Shown: positions 1-2,718 of the stretch, piece by piece | Layout: each line of letters opens with the position of its first letter | How positions within the stretch are numbered: position 1 is the stretch's first letter | Source of the DNA: Propionibacteriaceae bacterium | GTDB taxonomy: Bacteria; Actinomycetota; Actinomycetes; Propionibacteriales; Propionibacteriaceae | Length of the DNA stretch: 5,700 bases | Direction: 5' to 3' | Assembly: GCA_027353565.1 (NCBI GenBank) | Contig: DAIEHO010000328.1 | Span: forward strand, 1 to 5,700 | Made by a program: the position numbers and the translations under genes | Notes under the pieces: generated by a model | Databases searched by the model: none | The model's input: the letters and a program-made list of their open reading frames with translations, nothing else | What the model was told of the DNA's origin: nothing

Positions 1-425
1 CAGGCGGCTCTGCGTCCAGCCACCCCCTCGAGCGCCATGAGCACCTCCGGCGCCCGAGCGGCACCGACGATGCGGTGCCGGACGACCCCTGCCCGGTCGA
101 GCAGGAGCACTGTGGGGGTCCGCGTGATCCCGTACCGCTCGACGAGGTCGAGGCGTGACTCCGCGTCGACGTCGACATGGACGACGCCCGTGTCGTCCGC
201 CGTGATCTCGGACAGCACGCGGTGGGTCACCCTGCACGGCGCGCAGACGGCTGACGAGAACTGGACGAACGTGGCGTCCGCCCCGAGCCCGACGCCGAGC
301 TGCTCGGCATCCAGTCGTACGGACTCGTCGGCGGCCGCCCGAGGACGCCCGTCCGTGAACCGTCGGTACACGCCGAACGCCAGGGCCACCACGGTCGCCG
401 TGAGGACCACGTACAGCCCGGTCAT
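1..425 (-). CDS. Thioredoxin-like protein with N-terminal membrane anchor (partial, runs off left edge)
   Basis: A minus-strand frame opens at ATG 425-423 and stays open to the window edge (141 complete codons, C-terminus missing). Residues 4-19 (LYVVLTATVVALAFGV) form one hydrophobic segment followed by arginines, which suggests a membrane anchor. The thioredoxin fold is shown by the active site SSAVCAPCR (Cys61 and Cys64), the TPT segment with the expected cis-proline (Pro104) after strand-like VVHVDVD, and the strand TVLLLDRAGVVRHRIVG. Members of this family reduce or exchange disulfides or carry sulfur; the substrate cannot be read from the sequence. The start overlaps the stop of the upstream DUF4395 gene as ATGA, so the two are probably translationally coupled. 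In actinobacteria such thioredoxin genes often sit with DUF4395 and thiosulfate sulfurtransferase genes, so a role in sulfur metabolism is inferred. The fold assignment is confident; the exact role is not. Confidence 0.9.
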   Translation of the reverse strand, partial: MTGLYVVLTATVVALAFGVYRRFTDGRPRAAADESVRLDAEQLGVGLGADATFVQFSSAVCAPCRVTHRVLSEITADDTGVVHVDVDAESRLDLVERYGITRTPTVLLLDRAGVVRHRIVGAARAPEVLMALEGVAGRRAA

Positions 426-883
426 GCCCGTGCCTCCGAGCTGAGCGGCCGGCCGACGACACGGCGGCCGAGGAGGTAGACCTCGCACCCGAGGCAGAAG
501 TCGAACACCGCGTTGAGGACGGCCGCGATGAACGCGAGGCCGACAGCCACGAAGAAGAGGACGGGGGCCCAGACGAGACCGGCCAGCCCTGCGATCGCGA
601 AGACGAGGCCGACGGCCTGTGCGAAGCGCGGGGGCCGCGGGTCCTCGAGCTCGGTCGGCGCTCCGAGGCGAGGTCGTACGAACAGCCGGTACACGATCCC
701 GTACGGCTGGGCACCGAGTCCCACGAGCGAGCCGAGGGCGAAGACAGCGGTCTGCAGGACCAGGAGGATGAGCCCCAGCGTGCCGGGCCCGACGACGAGG
801 GTGACGGCGAGCACTGCAGACGTGATCGCGGCGCCGAAGCGTGGGCCGCGCGGGTCGATCGGCGTGGGAGGTACTGATGACAT
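422..883 (-). CDS. DUF4395 family integral membrane protein
   Basis: A 153-residue protein starting at ATG 883-881, preceded by AGGA (893-890) with a 6-nt spacer. It matches the DUF4395 pattern as I know it: an N-terminal IDPRGPRFGAAIT segment, a central LEDPRPPRFAQ segment before the second hydrophobic pair, and a C-terminal NAVFDFCLGCEVYLL. Hydrophobic stretches at about residues 19-57 and 88-126 suggest four short membrane segments as two hairpins. The CLGC pair (Cys130 and Cys133) could be redox-active or bind metal, and the thioredoxin encoded directly downstream, overlapping by ATGA, is a natural partner; this is inference. The gene is preceded by a cysteine-rich leader peptide and a structured leader RNA, so expression probably responds to cysteine supply. 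The biochemical function of DUF4395 is not established. Family call is confident. Confidence 0.9.
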   Translation of the reverse strand: MSSVPPTPIDPRGPRFGAAITSAVLAVTLVVGPGTLGLILLVLQTAVFALGSLVGLGAQPYGIVYRLFVRPRLGAPTELEDPRPPRFAQAVGLVFAIAGLAGLVWAPVLFFVAVGLAFIAAVLNAVFDFCLGCEVYLLGRRVVGRPLSSEARA

Positions 884-1003
884 GTCGGTTCCTGTGGTCG
901 TTGGGTCGGAGGACTCAGGCGACGACGCACCCCGCGGCAGCGTGGAGAACCAGGTGGGAGACTGCCGCGGCGAAGCCGTCGCGGGGACAGTCGGGTTGCG
1001 TTG
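884..1003 (-). promoter_or_regulatory. Candidate cysteine attenuator: mutually exclusive hairpins between leader peptide and DUF4395
   Basis: This 120-nt untranslated stretch lies between the leader stop and the DUF4395 start. Structure A: GACTGTC (992-986) pairs with GGCAGTC (966-960, one G-T wobble), enclosing CGGC-TTC-GCCG (978-968). Structure B: CCGCGGCAG (970-962) pairs perfectly with CTGCCGCGG (940-932) across a 21-nt loop. A and B share bases 970-962, so they cannot coexist. A ribosome that finishes the leader and sits on the stop codon would cover roughly the start of the A arm and favour B; one stalled on the Cys codons would leave A free to form. There is no U-tract after B, so B would have to act through Rho-type termination or by affecting translation of DUF4395. 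The pairings are seen directly; the mechanism is inferred. Confidence 0.55.
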
Positions 1004-1078
1004 TCAGCGAGCGCGACAACAGCACATGACAGAGCGCATGCAGCCGACACCGGCCGCAGGAGATTGAGCGCTCAACAT
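1004..1078 (-). CDS. Leaderless cysteine-rich leader peptide (attenuation uORF)
   Basis: A 24-codon ORF runs from ATG 1078-1076 to TGA 1006-1004 and ends MRSVMCCCRAR. Three consecutive Cys codons (TGC TGT TGT, 1024-1016) lie just before the stop, and a further Cys is at residue 13. An actinobacterial -10 element, TAACCT (1091-1086), ends 7 nt before the ATG, so transcription should start at or beside the A of the start codon, making the mRNA leaderless; no Shine-Dalgarno precedes it. An internal in-frame ATG (1039-1037) would give only the last 11 residues but has no ribosome site. Poly-cysteine leaderless peptides upstream of thioredoxin, sulfurtransferase and DUF4395-type operons are known in mycobacteria (the Ms5788A type), where ribosome stalling at Cys codons controls the operon. 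The peptide is too short for usual gene callers. Assignment rests on the Cys run, the promoter spacing and the downstream genes. Confidence 0.82.
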   Translation of the reverse strand: MLSAQSPAAGVGCMRSVMCCCRAR

Positions 1079-1085
1079 GTCAGCG

Positions 1086-1091
1086 AGGTTA
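1086..1091 (-). promoter_or_regulatory. -10 promoter element TAACCT for the leader/DUF4395/thioredoxin operon
   Basis: Read on the minus strand, TAACCT fits the actinobacterial TANNNT -10 consensus. It is followed by 7 nt and then ATG, the spacing expected for leaderless transcripts. At 17-nt spacing the -35 position (1114-1109) reads TGGGAA, a poor match to TTGACA; weak -35 boxes are common in this phylum. Confidence 0.6.
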
Positions 1092-1210
1092 GCACGCGCC
1101 CGGAGGACTTCCCAGCGACCGTCTCGCCCGCTGAGCGGCCGGGGCGAGCGGTTTGATGAGATGTCCCTGGTCGCCTCCTCATCTTCGCGACGCGCGCCAT
1201 CGGCAGTAGT

Positions 1211-1216
1211 TACCTT
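1211..1216 (+). promoter_or_regulatory. Possible -10 element TACCTT for the small peptide/radical SAM operon
   Basis: TACCTT fits TANNNT and lies about 30 nt before the GTG at 1247, leaving a short 5' untranslated region. No convincing -35 box is seen 16-19 nt upstream. The overlapping TAGTTA (1207-1212), 7 nt before the alternative GTG at 1220, is a second and weaker option that would give a leaderless transcript. Confidence 0.3.
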
Positions 1217-1246
1217 GAGGTGCAGGATCCGACGCCGGGGGGCACC

Positions 1247-1360
1247 GTGAGCACGCCGCAGCTTGACGCGCTGGCGCTGGTGGACGTCCCGGGACCGAGG
1301 ACCCGCGTCACATCCTCGGCGACCGGCGCGCGGGAAGTCCGCGACAAGGACGCCACGTGA
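1247..1360 (+). CDS. Small ORF (37 aa) overlapping and preceding the radical SAM gene
   Basis: GTG 1247 to TGA 1358-1360 encodes 37 residues that begin MSTPQLDALALVDVPGP and have a Thr/Ser/Arg-rich second half containing VTSSATGAR. A G-rich run (GGGGGG, 1237-1242) 4 nt upstream may serve as ribosome site. Its stop overlaps the radical SAM start as GTGA, a typical translational-coupling junction. Only 4 of its codons end in A or T, so its codon use looks like that of a real gene here. An in-frame GTG at 1220 would extend it to 46 residues but has no Shine-Dalgarno. I do not recognise the sequence. It has no Cys or Trp, no membrane segment and only weak hydrophobic content. It may be a substrate peptide for the neighbouring enzyme, or simply a coupling leader; the sequence does not decide. 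It is too short for routine gene calling. Confidence 0.5.
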   Translation: MSTPQLDALALVDVPGPRTRVTSSATGAREVRDKDAT

Positions 1361-2709
1361 GGATCCTTCTCGCCCGTCCCCGGCCCGACCGTCGTTCGAT
1401 CGCCCTGCAACGCTTCATGATCTCGGAGCCGTTGGAGCTGGAGATCGTCGCCGCTCACCTTCAGAAGCGCGGACACACCGTCGACGTGGTCGACCTCATC
1501 CTCGAGCGCCGTCCGCTGAAGTGGTTCGTGGGGAGGAACCGCTACGACCTTGTGGGGCTGACCGGCTACATCAACCACGTCCAGGTGGTGAAGCAGCTCG
1601 CGCGCGACGTCAAAGCAGTCTCGCCCGGCACGCTCGTCGTCGTCGGAGGCGTGCACGCCGAGGTCGTACCCACCGACTTCGTGGACCCCGCCGTCGACCA
1701 CGTCCTGTGGGCCAACGGGGCGGTGACGCTGGGGGAGATCGCGTCGGGCCTCCCCGCCGCAGAGGCTGCCTGTCTGCCGGGCGTCTGGGGCTCGGGCAAA
1801 GCCCGTCCGACCGCCGCGCATCCCCGGGGGATGCTGCCCGACCGGGCCGTCACCGCCAAGTACCGGGACAGGTACCGCTGCGTCTACCACGACCGCTGCG
1901 CGACCATCAAGACCTCGTACGGCTGCCCGCTCACCTGTCGCCACTGCTTCTGCGCGCAGATCGCACCGTACGAGGAGCGTGACCTCGACGAGGTCATGGA
2001 CGAGCTCGGCCAGGTCGCCGAACCGCACGTGCTCATCGTCGACGACTACTTCCTGTCGCGTCCCGCCCGGATCCGCGCGTTCTGCGACGCCCTCGACGCC
2101 CGCGGCATCACGAAGCGCTTCATCGCCTTCGGACGGGCGAACTACGTCGTGGCGCACCCCGAGGACATCACAGTGTTGGCCGACCACGGCCTCGACGCAC
2201 TGTTCGTCGGCATCGAGCCGATCGAGTCGGGCGAGCTGTCCGACCTCGATGCGGCCACCTCGGTCGAGCTGAACGTCCGGGCGGCACGCGTGCTCGAGGC
2301 CGCGGGGGTGCAGTGCTACTCGACCCTCGTCACCGGAGAGGACTGGAGTCGTGAGGACTTCGACGGCCTGGCCGGCTTCCTCTACCAGCTGGGCCATCCC
2401 ATGGTGACCATCCAGCCGATCACGCCGTTGCCGGGGACCCCGCTGTACGTCGATGTCAAGGACCGCGTGACGCTTCCCCGCAGCCAGTCGGAACGCTGGG
2501 ACATGGCGCACCTGACGTTCCAGCCGACCGCCCTGTCCCCCCGGGCGTACTACTGGGCGCTGCTGAAGACGTACTGCAAGACGTCGGTGAACCCTTCCCA
2601 GCGTCGCTACGTCAGCAGCCGGTACGGGCCACGCGCGTACCTGCGTGTGCTGCGTGGGCACCTGGGCGTGGCGTGGCAGTACCTCACACTCATCCTCCGA
2701 CCGGCCTAA
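1357..2709 (+). CDS. B12-binding-type radical SAM protein
   Basis: 450 residues from GTG 1357, with AAGGA (1346-1350) 6 nt upstream. The N-terminal ~140 residues follow the cobalamin-binding (Rossmann-like) domain of class B radical SAM proteins: MRILLARPRP, then EPLELEIVAAHLQKRGHTV, YDLVGLTGY and VVVGGVHAEVVP. The DxHxxG histidine that binds cobalt in some B12 proteins is not seen, as is common in this group. The radical SAM core starts at SYGCPLTCRHCFC, where Cys190, Cys194 and Cys197 (CxxxCxxC) would bind the 4Fe-4S cluster. Later signatures are LIVDDYF (226-232), FVGIEPIES (283-291) and ITPLPGTPLY (355-364), the last a hallmark of BchE/HpnR-like enzymes. Such enzymes often methylate unactivated carbons, but others cyclise or rearrange; the substrate is unknown. 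The gene overlaps the small ORF upstream and abuts the secreted-protein gene downstream. Superfamily is confident, reaction is not. Confidence 0.92.
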   Translation: MRILLARPRPDRRSIALQRFMISEPLELEIVAAHLQKRGHTVDVVDLILERRPLKWFVGRNRYDLVGLTGYINHVQVVKQLARDVKAVSPGTLVVVGGVHAEVVPTDFVDPAVDHVLWANGAVTLGEIASGLPAAEAACLPGVWGSGKARPTAAHPRGMLPDRAVTAKYRDRYRCVYHDRCATIKTSYGCPLTCRHCFCAQIAPYEERDLDEVMDELGQVAEPHVLIVDDYFLSRPARIRAFCDALDARGITKRFIAFGRANYVVAHPEDITVLADHGLDALFVGIEPIESGELSDLDAATSVELNVRAARVLEAAGVQCYSTLVTGEDWSREDFDGLAGFLYQLGHPMVTIQPITPLPGTPLYVDVKDRVTLPRSQSERWDMAHLTFQPTALSPRAYYWALLKTYCKTSVNPSQRRYVSSRYGPRAYLRVLRGHLGVAWQYLTLILRPA

Positions 2710-2713
2710 GGAG
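2708..2713 (+). promoter_or_regulatory. Strong ribosome-binding site AAGGAG overlapping the radical SAM stop codon
   Basis: AAGGAG lies 5 nt before GTG 2719 and shares two bases with the TAA stop (2707-2709) of the radical SAM gene. It is the best Shine-Dalgarno in the window and is the main reason to place the secreted-protein start at 2719 rather than at the ATG at 2839. It also suggests the two genes are co-transcribed. Confidence 0.7.
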
Positions 2714-2718
2714 CAGTC

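Larger units (their letters stand above)
1079..1219. other. Divergent intergenic region with a possible operator
   Basis: About 140 nt separate the two divergent transcription units. The region contains the leader-peptide promoter on the left and a possible rightward -10 (TACCTT, 1211-1216). An imperfectly placed inverted repeat, GATGAG (1155-1160) with CTCATC (1178-1183), has a 17-nt gap and could be a regulator site, but 6-bp arms are weak evidence. No RNA gene is apparent. Confidence 0.45.

Noticed and set aside
37..444. A 135-codon plus-strand frame over the thioredoxin gene
   Set aside because: Ser/Thr/Arg-rich shadow product; the minus strand encodes a clear thioredoxin fold with CAPC and TPT motifs.
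932..970. The 9-bp hairpin as an intrinsic terminator
   Set aside because: No U-tract follows on the minus strand, so I keep it only as one arm of a possible attenuator.
513..1067. A 184-codon plus-strand frame over DUF4395 and the leader region
   Set aside because: Shadow of the DUF4395 gene; it also runs through the leader peptide and attenuator and has no motif or ribosome site.
1079..1356. A cobalamin riboswitch upstream of the B12-type radical SAM gene
   Set aside because: The untranslated space before the small ORF is far too short and I see no B12-box-like sequence.
1210..2661. A 483-codon open frame on the minus strand opposite the radical SAM gene
   Set aside because: The plus strand has unmistakable radical SAM motifs and ribosome sites; the antisense product is Arg/Val/Asp-rich with no family features, as expected from GC-rich third positions.
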